Assembly (NCBI GenBank): GCA_029959085.1
Contig: JARWIR010000008.1
Location: forward strand, 20,074,001-20,138,000
Direction of reading: 5' to 3'
Origin: Nemophila menziesii
Taxonomy: Eukaryota; Streptophyta; Magnoliopsida; Boraginales; Hydrophyllaceae
Length of the DNA stretch: 64,000 nucleotides
Part shown: positions 25,093 through 36,428 of the stretch, piece after piece
How positions within the stretch are numbered: position 1 is the stretch's first letter
How the letters are laid out: every line of letters starts with the position of its first letter
Position numbers and translations under genes: made by a program
The notes under the pieces: generated by a model
What the model was told of the DNA's origin: nothing
The model's input: the letters and a program-made list of their open reading frames with translations, nothing else
Database searches by the model: none

Positions 25093-28000
25093 ATGGCATC
25101 GAGTTCGGACATGAGTATCGATAAGAGTTGGATCGAATTGACGAATGTGTTAGATGGTGAATATATTTTTGGGGTTTATAAATTTATCGATTTTGCTAAG
25201 AAAAGTAGAGGTTATACCGGTTACTTGTCTTGTCCGTGTAAGAAGTGTAATAATTTTTGTCGATTAATAACCGAAGCTGTTATGGCCCACCTTCTAAGAG
25301 AGGGATTCAACCATGATTATAAGGTTTGGACAAAACACGGTGAGAAAGAGATACAAACAAATACACCCCCTGCAAGTAAAGATCCACTTATAGTAAATGA
25401 AATCCAGCATGTTTATGACGATGTGAGACAGAGTTACGATGTTGGTGGTCATCCGGGAGACACCGAGATGAGAGATGCACATATTCCAAGTCGAAGCAGT
25501 TTTGACACATTGTTCGAAGAATTGGAGACAGAATTATTTCCTGGTTGTGAATCGATGAGTTCGTTGAATTTCATCGCCAAGCTAATGCATGTAAAAGTAA
25601 AGAACAAATGGACTAACACCTCATTCACCGAGCTACTGGAGTTGTTGGGTCGTATTTTGCCTAAACCTCACAATTTGCCCGATTCTTATGAAGCATGCAA
25701 CAAGAAGTTGAAAAGTTTGGGTATGCGGTGTGTTACCATCGACGTTTGTTTGAACGATTGTGTTATTTATTACAAAGAAAACAAAGAACTTGATAAGTGT
25801 CCAGTTTGTAGCGAGTCTAGATGGGACCCAAAGAAGGGTATCAAAGTACCGCATAAGAAACTTCGATACTTTCCGATTGCTCCTAGATTACAGCGACTAT
25901 ACGCTTCAAAGCAAACCGCTGAAGACATGATTTGGCACCATACCGGTAACAGTGCCGATCCGGATATGTTGCGTCATCCGGTTGACGGTGATAGTTGGAA
26001 GAGATTTGTAACGCTACACCCTGAGTTTGCTAGTGAACCTCGTAACGTATACCTGGGTCTTGGAATCGATGGGTTTTGTCCTTTCTCTATGCAGAACAAC
26101 TCGTATAGCATGTGGCCAGTCATATTAACCGTATATAACTTGCCCCCGTGGGTATGCATGAAGGAAACCACATTCCAGCTTTGTTTGTTGATTCCAGGAC
26201 CCCGTTCACCCGGTAAGGACATGGATGTCTTTCTTCGTCCTGTTATAGATGAGTTGGAAGAGTTGTGGGATAAAGAGATCGTTACGTATGATGCCCACAA
26301 GAAAGAAGAGTTTACGATGAAGGTTTGTTTGTTGTCTACCACTAATGATTTCCCCGCTAGGTCATTCACTTCGGGATGGTCGGGTCAAGGTTACAAAGCT
26401 TGTCCCGAATGCATGGATCATACTCTGTCATTGAGTGTGAACAAAGGGATTGTTTACTTTGACCATAGACGTTGGTTACCTGCCGGACATCCATTTAGAA
26501 GCGAACGTGTTTTGTACAAGGAACCCGATGATAGGCGCCCACCGAAGAAATATAGTCCTGCAAGTATTCAGACACAGTTAGATGGGCTTCCAATTGTGTT
26601 TCCCGGTAAACACAAGGATTTTGGGGGAAAGATCGTGAAGCAAGATGTTAACCGGCGATTCAATTGGAAGAAAAAGAGTATTTTTTATCGTTTACCTTAT
26701 TGGTCTGAAAACCTGTTGAAACATAACATTGACGTTATGCATTGCGAGAAAAACGTGTGTGATGCTCTGCTCGGTACAGTTATAGGTCTTGATGGGAAAG
26801 TTAACAAAGATAACGTGAAAGCGAGACTGGATCTTGAGAAATTGAAGATTAGAAAAGAATTCTGGTTGACTGAGAGAAATGGTAAAAAAATATTGAAACG
26901 GGGAAAGTACACTCTAACGCCGGAAAAGCGGACTATTTTTCTTGACTGGCTGAAGGCACAGAAGTTTCCCGACGGTTTTGCATCTAGTATGAGAAACAAT
27001 GTTCAAAGTGATACGGGTAAGATTATCGGCATGAAATCTCACGACTGTCACGTGATGATGCAATATCTTTTCGTGGCTAGTCTCCCCGGGCTTATTGAAG
27101 ACAAAGCGATTAGTGATGTGTTTATTGGGTTAGCGAACGTGTTTAGAGTCGTTTGCAATAAAAATCTAAGCAGGAAACAGTTAGTCTCGGGAAAGAAGAA
27201 GGTGGTTGAACTTATATGTAGGCTAGAAATGATTTTAGCTCCCGCGTTTTTTGATATAATGATCCACTTGGTGATACACTTATACGATGAAGCATTGCTT
27301 GGTGGCCCGGTCCAAATGCGGTGGATGTACCCATTTGAAAGGTATTTGAAAAAGTTAAAAGAGTATATACGAAATCCGGCTAGACCAGAGGGTTCAATAG
27401 CCGAGGGGTACATTGCGGAAGAGACGTTGAATTTCATATCAAGATATCTTAGTGAAGAAAAAACATGGTTCAACGATCCAGGCAGATACAACGAAGCACC
27501 GCTGGTCCCAAAAGAGCTATCTGTTTTCAATTCCCAATGCACTCCAGTTGGCAAGATAGAGTATATTTCTTTACCGTATAAGGAGAAGGAGCACATAAGT
27601 TGGTATATTTTGCATAACTGCGACGAACTCGAAACATACATGACGTAAGTAAATATTATTATCTTATATAAATATATATTATATAAATATATATATATAT
27701 ATTTATATATTTATATATATATATATATATATATATAAATATATATTATATATTATATATTTATATATTTATATATATATATTTATATATTTATATATAA
27801 ATATATATATATTATATATTTATATATATTATATATATTATATATTTATATATAAATATATATTATATATTATATATTTATATATATTATATATTTATAT
27901 ATTTATATATATATATATATATTTATATATTTATATTAGTTTATTTATACTCATTTACAATTATAGTGAACACAAATCAACACTTACGGGAACGAGTGGT

Positions 28001-31000
28001 GAAATAGATATTACGCATCGTCGAACATTTAAGGAATGGTTTTTGGAAAAGGTATGCAATTTTAGGCATTGGTTTATAACTTATATATTTATTATCAAAG
28101 TACTAACTATTTTTTTATTTTTTTTTTATCATCAAATCAATTTTTTTCATTAAAACCAACAAACCATTGTCTTTTACATCATAGGCTATTTCATAAGAGC
28201 CCAAACCGGACTCTTACTTCTCTCTAGCCCAAATCACTACTTCTATTACACCTTCTTTTTTAAAGCACAAGAAAACATTATAAACTAACTCTCTAAAGCC
28301 CAAAACATTGGCCCATTACCTATTAGGTAGAAACAGATTACACGATAAGAGTTTACAAACTATCCATCTAACTTTAAAATTATTTCTTTAACTTCTCTGC
28401 TACTAACTTTCCAATCTTGACATTTAAATCCAATAGTTCTTTGAACCATCCCGAGTAATTGATCCTCATTCAAGCCATTTCCACCATGCTCTAATTCATT
28501 TCTCACCCACCATATATAGTACACATAAGATGTAACTACTAAGCTAACTAAGCTTGCATAATCAACACATCTTATTGCACTAATCTCCTCGCATAACTGT
28601 TCAAAATTCATTGGAATACTTGTAATCTTGCATTTCTGCAGCAAATTAAGTAATACTCTCTTACTAAATGAACATTAGAAGAATAAATGATCATTTGATT
28701 CAGCTGCAGCTTTACAAAACATACACAGAGGATTAATAGAGCATCCCCACTGCAGCATTCTCACTTTAGTGCTTAATCTATCATTCACAGCTAACCAGGA
28801 GATAAATGAACACCTAGGCACATTTCTTTTAGCCCAAACTAGGTCAAACCAATATACTTGATCTGATACATCTTCTTCACTTAATCTGGTTAATGTTTTC
28901 TTGAAAGAGAACTTCATTTTAACACTCTCATTCCACACTTTTACATCTTCTTTATCATTAAGCTTGATATCATTCAGAATAGGTAGGATTTTGCCAATTT
29001 TTGGAGGCAATCTCCATCTATTACCACATAACAGCTATAGACTGTTTTATTGTTATTCATATCAATCTTACTTAGTTCAATACCAAGCTTATCTTGAACA
29101 CTTTGACCATCTATCCACTTATCCCACATAATAAATGTCTCTTTTCCATTATTAACTATGTGTTGAATAAAAGAGTAAGCAACTTTTCTGGCCTTTAAGA
29201 TCTTCTTCCATGTCCATGTATGAGCCTGTTTCTCTTCAAGAGTCCATATACACTTGTTCTTAATAATGTTACAAGCCACCCACTTACTCCATAAGTTCTC
29301 TTTCTCAGCATACATCCTCCAAAATGTGAAGAGTAAGCATACTTGATTAATATTATCAATTCTTGGTATACTCAGGCCTCCATATCTTTTATTAGTGCAC
29401 ACTTTTTCCCAAGATATTTTAGCTCCTCTAGCTCCATCCATATTACCTTTCCAAAGAAAGCTATTCATTAATTGATTAAGTTTGTAAATTACTTGCTTAG
29501 GTAGAAGAAAAACTCTACACCAGAATAGTATTTTACTAATTAACACACATTTTATCAGTTCTACTCTACCAGAATATGATAATAGTTTAGAAGACCAATT
29601 CCTAATGCTGCTATAGATTTTACTTATCAGCTTATTGCCATCTTCCACACTTAACTTCTTTGAATTCAAAGGCACACCTAAATATCTAACTGGTAAACTA
29701 CCAATTTTTATTCCAAGAATATCAGATATTCTTCTTTTTAAATTGTTGTCTGCACCTCCATAATATATCTCACTTTTACCATAATTAATGCTCAGACCTG
29801 ACATTCTAGAGAATAATTCAAGTCCTCTCTTAACCTCTTTTGCTGATTCAACATCGGCTTTCAAGAAAATTAACAAATCATCTGCAAAGATGATATGATT
29901 AAGTTTGAGTTCTTCACATTTCTGATGATATTTAAAAATGCCTTTATCTCCCATCTTGTTGAACAAACCTGTAAAAATCTCCATGCACATCGCAAAGAGA
30001 TAGGGTGAGAGAGGATCACCCTGCCTTAATCCTCTCTTGCCCTTAAAAAAACCACAAGCTTCACCATTCACACAAATAGAGTATGTTGGAGAGCACACAC
30101 ACATTTCAATCCATTTAATAAATTGTTCAGGAAATTCAAAAGCTTTTAAAATATTAAGTAAGAACTTCCAATTGACACTATCATAAGCTTTTTGAAGATC
30201 CAAATTGATAGTACATTTAGGAGCTGAGTTTCTCTTCTCATATCCAAACACAACCTCTTGAGCAACAAGTATATTATCAATAATAAACCTATTACCTACA
30301 TAGGCAGCTTGATTCATAGAGATTATAGAATTGATAACCTTTTTAAGTCTTCTACATATAACTCTTGATATAGTCTTGTAAGTTATATTAGTGCAAGAAA
30401 TAGGCCGAAATTTCCTTACACATGAAGCATTATTCTCTTTAGGAATTAAAATTATATTTGTTGTGTTGATTTGATTTAATATTCTGCAATTCATTAAGCA
30501 TTCCTTAACTGCATATGTAAATTCTTCTCCCACAATACTCCAAGCTGATTTATAAAAAGCAGCATTTAATCCATCAGGGCCAGGACTTTTATTGTCCCCT
30601 ATTGAGAACAGGGCTTCTTTGATCTCAATGTCTGTAATAGGAGCAATTAGCAATTCTTTCTGCTCAGATGATATGCTATTCTTAATGATCTCTCTCATAG
30701 TCTCAGCTGAACATATCTCTTCATTTATATCCTCTTTACCTAATAAGTTTGTGTAAAACTCAATAAATTCATTTTTAATTGCTTCCGGGTTATCAATTGT
30801 CTCACCATTGTCTTTGATAAGAATAGATATATTATTTCTAGCTATTCTCCCCTTCACAATCTTGTAAAAGTATGCCGTATTACAATCCATATTGTTAACA
30901 GAAACACATTTAGCCTTTTGCTTAACTATATTATGTTGAATTGTAATGGCCTCTTCAAGCTTATGTTTGATAATTTTCTCTTCATTTAAAGTATGAGGAT

Positions 31001-34000
31001 CCATTTCTCCTCTCATAATCTTCATTTGAAAAATGCTGAGTTGTTTTTTCATCTCCTCAATTTCAGAACTGTTTCTTCTAAAATATAGATTATTAAATTT
31101 TTTCAGAGCAACTCTAACATTTTTCTGCTTCATACACACCTTATACATTCCATTACCATTAACCTTAATACTCCAAGCTTCTTTAACAATATCCATGTAT
31201 TTCTCATGATTAATCCATATGTTGAAGAATTTAAATTGACTCGGAAAAAATTTCTTAGCACCTCCCACATTTATACTTAAAGGACAGTGATCAGATGTTG
31301 ATGGAGGATGCACACTAACACTAGATGACAAAGAATCAAGCCATTTAGTGTTGATGAACACTCTATCTATCTTGCTAGCACGAATTTGATCACTAGTGTT
31401 TTTGTTTGTCCACGTATAATAATGTCCTGCATAGTTATGTTCATATAAATTTGAATCATCAACACAATCTATAAATTCCAATGCTCCATTATCCAACTCA
31501 GTACAATTCAACCTATCTCTGACATTCAAAATTTCATTAAAATCTCCTAACACACAGAGCTTCTCTTTATCAAATTTACGACTCCATTCAACAATATCCT
31601 TCCACAGTAATCTCCTCACTTCATAATTACTGCTCGCATAAACCATAACTATTATTAACTTCTCATTTGTATCCTTGATTATCAGTTCAAACATTATAGC
31701 CTGAGAGGTTTGATCAATTAGATGAATGTCAACAAACTTCTTATCCCATAAAACCCAAATTCTACCACTAATATCTTTATTATAATTATGAATCATCTCC
31801 CAATTACTGAAGTGATCACTTATTATTGAAGAGTAGTTACTAACTTTTACTTTTGTTTCTAAAAGACCAATTACTTTAACTTTATTTCTGACAAGAAAAT
31901 CTTTAACATCTTCTTGCCTCAAGAGGCTATTAAAGCCTCTTACATTCCAGGCTGTGATAATCATATATTAGGAGGTTTTGGTATTTCCTCACCCCCTTCA
32001 TGGTCAATAAACACAAGAACATCATGATCAATTTGACTCCCTTCTCTGTTTTGTAGTCTATCAAATGCATTTTCCACCATAATAGAGCTAGATTCTCCAT
32101 ATTTATAACTACCTTTGTTATTACTTTTAACTGTATTCCATTCATTTGCAACTTTTTTCCCCTTATCTACAATCTTTTCATTAACTTGTTTAGGAATCCA
32201 TACCTTCTGAGAATTTGAACATTTAGCATCCACATGACCTATTTTATTACATTTCTTACACACTATAGGTCTCCATTCATAATCAACCTTTACCTCCTGT
32301 AATTCATCAATGCCTATATCAACAAGCACATCAGGCAACTCATCTTTGATATCAACTTCAACACATACTCTAGCATATCCCAGCCTTGTTTTAGTTTCAG
32401 TAATACTATCCATTTGTATAGGTATTCCAACTCCACTTGCAACATAACCAAGACCTTCCTGTGTCCATAAATTCATAGGCACATTAATCAGTTTCACCCA
32501 AATAGGTATAGTAGTAATGTCAAGCTTATTAAATTGCATTCCTGGTTTCCATGGTGAAAGTATTAAAGGTTTACCACTTATGTGCCAGATTTGTTCTAAA
32601 GCTTTGTTATAACTCTGTTTAGTTTCAAATTTGAACACAACACTTCCTTTGAGATTCGATTTTATCTCAACCTTCCCTAACTTACTCCATTGAAACTTAA
32701 CAAAGTTAGCTATCGCATAAAATGGAGGTGGATTGTCAATAAACTGACCAATTAAACAATTATCCCATTGTTGAGCTCCTTTTTCCAACACCTCCATCGG
32801 AGGTTTAATGATTTTCCTACCATTTACCATGACCGGTTCATGATGTTTAAGCTTCATCGAATCGCATCCAAACAGTTTAGACCATGAGCCACTTTTCAAA
32901 TCATTATCCTCCTTGTTTACTACCGGATCTGCAACTTTATTCTGAATTTCTTCTTCACTGTTTTTTGAATCTTCGTTGCTTTGAACCTCCGATCTGTTTA
33001 CATCCTCCTCTTTGTAAGATTCGGGTGTGTTGAGTAAATTCGAATTCGGAGATAGCATTTCTTTGGTAATGTCTCTGTACTTAGTCTTAGCTTTGAGTTG
33101 TTTGTTCGATCCATTATTGGTTTTGTTTGAGTTCGCAGATAACAACGTCTTAGCCATTTGAGAGTCAACAGAAATCGAAAAAAAAGAGAAAAGTAAGGTG
33201 AAGAAGAAAAAAACTAGATGGAGAACGGCGGATATAAGTGTATGATGATAGAGATGAACGATATGTGAGGAAATTTAGGAGAGAGAAAGAAGAAGCTTTT
33301 GTTAGATCCCAGAAATTTTTGGGATTAACAAAAGATTCAGAAAAAAAGAAAGCAAAAAGTGAGGAAAAGAAAGAGAAAGTGGATAAGATTTAAAAAATAA
33401 AAGGTGGAATAAAAAATATAGGATGAATGAGTAGAGAGGATTTTTTTTGTGAGTTGACTCTCATTTGACCAACTTTTAATTTGGATCTAAAAAAGGCTGG
33501 ATTGTTGTATATTATTGTTGTATATTAGATTCATGGAATGCATTCACGTGGAGATCCATTAGCTACCCCCGAGATGGTGTCCTTGGCAAACATGTCTTAT
33601 GGTTCGGTGCATAAATATGATTCATGTGTTGTGAACGGTGTCAAGTGGGTAACTAAGTCCAAAGGAGAGAAAAGAGTGACGCAGGATTACGGAGTGTGTA
33701 CCATTTACAATGAAGAACCCTATTATGGGGAATTAATCAAAATCTTGGAGGTTATGTACACTGGAGGGTGCTCGGTTGTGTTATTTGTCTGTAAGTGGTA
33801 TAAAAAGTCTGGATCGAGGCAAGAACATGGGGTAACATTTATCAACACAACAAACTTTGAGTGGGCTGACGAACCATACATTTTAGCATCGCAGGCCAAG
33901 AAAATGTTTTACATCGACGAGATTAGTTCAAAGAAATCAATGAAAGGGTGGAAAGCCGTTTGGGAAATAAACGATCGACACGGATGGAGTCCTGAATTAT

Positions 34001-34272
34001 GGGGTTCGGAATCACTCCCTACTGGAAATGAGAGCATCAGCATACCATTGGATAGCACGGGGAACGAGAACATCAGCATGCCACTGGCATCCACCGAGGA
34101 GATCGAGATTGATCCTGCTCATTTTTTTATTGATTTGTCTTTTGATACGGTTATTGATGAGAATGAGGAAATTCATGATGACACCTTGGATGAATACGGT
34201 GATGAAGAAGAACCTATAGAGGTTGATAGCGATGATGAACCCATAGTTATTAGTGGATATGATAGTGATTAG
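25093..34272 (+). CDS. TNP2: CACTA transposase TNP2
   Basis: Exons 25093-27644, 27967-28051 and 33529-34272; 1126 aa. Donors TGAC|GTAAGT and AAAAG|GTATGC and both AG acceptors keep the frame. Order: transposase-associated N-terminal domain (about 12-85, CPCKKC cysteines), Transposase_21 DDE region (about 265-560), DUF4218 (about 660-780, [17 protein letters not shown]), then DUF4216 in exon 3 (about 940-1015), and an acidic tail. D326 (GIDGF), D378 (DMDVF) and E552 (DVMHCEKN) are plausible catalytic acids by family analogy. The enzyme binds the terminal repeats and cuts and joins the element. Intron 1 is a giant AT microsatellite and intron 2 holds a LINE. No stop or frameshift seen. Confidence 0.93.
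27660..27945. repeat. AT-rich microsatellite in TNP2 intron 1
   Basis: About 285 bp made almost only of TATATA/TATTTATA words. It fills nearly the whole of the 322-bp intron between the donor at 27645 and the acceptor at 27966. Such sequence can form hairpins and is prone to length change and assembly error. Confidence 0.9.
28360..31964 (-). pseudogene. LINE ORF2 (endonuclease + reverse transcriptase), broken
   Basis: The frame from ATG 31964 runs 996 codons to 28974. Residues 1-230 are the APE-type endonuclease (AWNVRG, LLETK, GDFNEI at 140-145, SDHCP at 224-228). The reverse transcriptase follows at about 500-760 ([31 protein letters not shown] at 693-696). The frame is then lost: the zinc-binding zf-RVT domain continues in another frame from about 29035 (RWRLPPKIG onward, with WFDLVW and C-x2-C). 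It meets an in-frame TAA at 28677-28675 after NDHLFF, and goes on to 28360. One frameshift and one nonsense change therefore remove the C-terminus. The catalytic RT motif is intact. Confidence 0.88.
31961..33157 (-). CDS. LINE ORF1 nucleic-acid-binding protein
   Basis: 398 aa, uninterrupted. The N-terminus is polar and low in complexity. Residues about 125-270 resemble the DUF4283 domain of plant LINE and retrotransposon-derived proteins ([15 protein letters not shown]). A CCHC zinc knuckle of form C-x2-C-x4-H-x4-C lies at 300-313 ([14 protein letters not shown]). ORF1 proteins bind the element RNA in the retrotransposition particle. Its TGA (31963-31961) overlaps the ORF2 ATG (31964-31962) as ATGA, an arrangement that suits termination-reinitiation; that mechanism is inferred. 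The start is the first ATG after the presumed 5' UTR. Confidence 0.88.
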   Translation of the reverse strand: MAKTLLSANSNKTNNGSNKQLKAKTKYRDITKEMLSPNSNLLNTPESYKEEDVNRSEVQSNEDSKNSEEEIQNKVADPVVNKEDNDLKSGSWSKLFGCDSMKLKHHEPVMVNGRKIIKPPMEVLEKGAQQWDNCLIGQFIDNPPPFYAIANFVKFQWSKLGKVEIKSNLKGSVVFKFETKQSYNKALEQIWHISGKPLILSPWKPGMQFNKLDITTIPIWVKLINVPMNLWTQEGLGYVASGVGIPIQMDSITETKTRLGYARVCVEVDIKDELPDVLVDIGIDELQEVKVDYEWRPIVCKKCNKIGHVDAKCSNSQKVWIPKQVNEKIVDKGKKVANEWNTVKSNNKGSYKYGESSSIMVENAFDRLQNREGSQIDHDVLVFIDHEGGEEIPKPPNI

Positions 34273-34300
34273 GTTTTTTTTATTTTGGTTTATTTGTATT

Positions 34301-34970
34301 AACTTTGACTATAAACACTCAACATTGACTCTAAACACTTAACTTTGACCATAAACACTCAACTTTGACTCTAAACACTTAACTTTGACTATAAACACTT
34401 AACTTTGACTCTAAACACTTAACTTTGACTATAAACACTTAACTTTGACTCTAAACACTTAACTTTGACCATAAACACTCAACTTTGACTCTAAACACTT
34501 AACTTTGACCATAAACACTCAACTTTGACTCTAAACACTTAACTTTGACTCTAAACACTTAACTTTGACCATAAACACTCAACTTTGACTCTAAACACTT
34601 AACTTTGACTCTAAACACTTAACTTTGACCATAAACACTCAACTTTGACTCTAAACACTTAACTTTGACCATAAACACTCAACTTTGACTCTAAACACTT
34701 AACTTTGACCATAAACACTCAACTTTGACTCTAAACACTTAACTTTGACTCTAAACACTCAACTTTGACTCTAAACACTCAACTTTGACTCTAAACACTC
34801 AACTTTAACTCTAAACACTCAACTTTGACTCTAAACACCCGAACACCCAAGTTTGACCTTAAACACTTGACTAAACACCCGAACACCCAAGTTTGACCTT
34901 AAACACTTGACTAAACACCCGAACACCCAAGTTTGACCTTAAACACTTGACTAAACACCCGAACACCCAA
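34301..34970. repeat. 20-bp and 40-bp minisatellite behind TNP2
   Basis: 27 copies of a 20-bp unit (aactttgactctaaacactt, alternating with a gaccataaacactc form) run in perfect register from 34301 to 34840. They are followed by 3.25 copies of a related 40-bp unit (gaacacccaagtttgacctt plus aaacacttgactaaacaccc) to 34970. The array starts 28 bp after the TNP2 stop codon, so it is probably in the 3' UTR or just beyond. Confidence 0.95.
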
Positions 34971-35074
34971 TTAAGAATGTGAAAAGGAACCAAAGAAAAA
35001 CAAAAAAAAAAACAAGATAGGGTAAGCATCTTAAACCCCAAAAATAAAATAAAAAAATTTTAAAAAAAAAAAAA

Positions 35075-35375
35075 TAGCGACGACATTCAAAGTGATTAGC
35101 GACGACCTTCAAAGCTTGAATGTCGTTGCTAATTATTCGCGACGACATTCAAAGGGTTAGTCGTCGCTAAACAATAATAAAAAATTTGATTGGTCTTCGT
35201 GGGCGGTCAACTTTCCCGCCCATGAAAATTAGCGACGACAAACCAAAATTTCGCGACGGGAAGTCGTCGTTAAACCAAGACACGCAAGGGGCGTGTGTAC
35301 GTGGGGCGACACGTGTCCCTAATTCGCGACGAGATTTAACGATTCGCGACGACCTAGCGTGTCGTCGCTAATCTT
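35075..35375. repeat. Internal block of CACTA subterminal-type repeats
   Basis: TTAGCGACGAC / GTCGTCGCTAA words in both orientations (for example agcgacgacattcaaag twice near 35085-35150, gtcgtcgctaa near 35160 and 35360), like the two ends of the element. It lies between the TNP2 3' end and the promoter of the second gene, so it may be the binding region that regulates that gene, or a relic end of an older fused element. Confidence 0.8.
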
Positions 35376-35381
35376 TTATTC

Positions 35382-35387
35382 TATAAA
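35382..35387 (+). promoter_or_regulatory. TATA box of the second CACTA gene
   Basis: TTCTATAAAGCCCTAACC directly follows the last GTCGTCGCTAA word of the internal block. A C/A-rich leader (acacccaaaacacacccaaaag) follows at about 35420-35442, as expected for a transcription start region. Confidence 0.6.
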
Positions 35388-35388
35388 G

Positions 35389-36428
35389 CCCTAACCGAGC
35401 TCATTTCTGCCATACCTAGACACCCAAAACACACCCAAAAGCTCCGTTTCAGCCATAGCCAAGCTATTCCGAGGAGAAACAACACCAAATCCAACGTCAA
35501 GGTAATGATTCTAGTCCAAATACACATTGTAATCTTTACTTTTTTGATTTTTTTTTAATTTCTAATATTTTGTCTTGTGTTTTTTTTGTATGATTCCTTC
35601 TTCTTGGCATGGATTCATGTACGAAATCTACACCATTTCTACGTAACAGGTTCCAATTTCCGGATCAAACTTGCATTTTTTTTATTTTTTTTATTTTTTT
35701 CTTGTAAAAATTCATGAATGTTTTTAGTTGTTTGATGAAATCCGAGAATTATGTGTATGTTTATGGGTTGTTTGGTAATTTTTTGGTGTTAAATAACAAC
35801 ATGTAATTGGAATTTGATAAAAATTAGGGTTTTGGTATGATTTTTGTAATTTTAATGTAATAATTAGATTGTTATTGATTTTTTATTGTGTTTTAAGATA
35901 TAGGGACCTATTTGCAATATGTTTGATTTGCAATATGTTTGATTTTTGATTGTGTTTTAAGATATAGGGACTAAAATGCAATTTTATACCTTTGAAGGAC
36001 TAAAATGCAATTTTTAAAAAATTAGGACTAAATAGCATATTTTAAAAAATTTGGACTAAATAGCATATTTTATAAAAAAATTGGACTAAAATCTGAAAAT
36101 TTTAAAAGAAAAGGGACTTACTTGCAAATTTGAAAAAAATAGGACTTATTTGCAATTTTTAAAAAACTAGGACTTATTTGCAAATTTTAAAACATTTGGA
36201 CTTAATTGCAAATTTTAAAAAATTTGGACTTAATTACAAATTTTAAAAAATTTGGACTTAAAATTGCAAATTTTAAAAAATTTGGACTTAATTGCAATTT
36301 TTAAAAAATTTGGACTTAATTGCAATTTTTAAAAAATTTGGACTTAATTGAAATTTTTAAAAAATTTGGACTTAATTGCAATTTTTAAAAAATTTGGACT
36401 TAATTGCAATTTTTGTGAACTTTTATAG
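35389..36428 (+). other. Leader and probable 5' UTR intron of the second CACTA gene
   Basis: The leader runs to about 35502, where cgtcaag|gtaatg is a good donor. Acceptor ttttatag sits directly before the ATG at 36429. The intervening 0.9 kb is T-rich and includes a degenerate minisatellite. No coding frame is seen in it. Confidence 0.5.
35965..36415. repeat. Degenerate ~28-bp minisatellite before the second CACTA gene
   Basis: Repeated ggacttaattgcaa followed by tttttaaaaaattt. It is nearly perfect in the last four copies (about 36310-36415) and increasingly degenerate upstream (aggactaaaatgcaat, ggactaaatagcatat). The gradient suggests growth from the gene-proximal side. Confidence 0.85.

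Larger units (their letters stand above)
28110..33490 (-). mobile_element. L1-type LINE, nearly full length, in TNP2 intron 2
   Basis: Antisense to TNP2. The low-coordinate end has a T run (about 28110-28130, poly(A) on the minus strand) preceded by a short 3' UTR. Then come ORF2 (endonuclease, reverse transcriptase, zinc-binding domain) and ORF1 (CCHC), and a 5' UTR of about 300 bp (33158-33490). End coordinates are approximate. I searched by eye for a target-site duplication and found none convincing. The LINE keeps both TNP2 splice sites intact, so the intron has simply grown to 5477 bp. Confidence 0.88.

Noticed and set aside
28052..33528. Target-site duplication of the LINE
   Set aside because: A tandem attgttgtatatt pair at 33511-33536 was considered, but both copies are on the same side of the element, so it is not an insertion duplication.
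33909..34094. Short minus-strand and +1 frames inside TNP2 exon 3 and elsewhere in TNP2
   Set aside because: They are shadows of the transposase reading frame.
34301..34970. Regular short repeats resembling a CRISPR array
   Set aside because: Units are contiguous with no unique spacers, in a plant transposon. It is a minisatellite.
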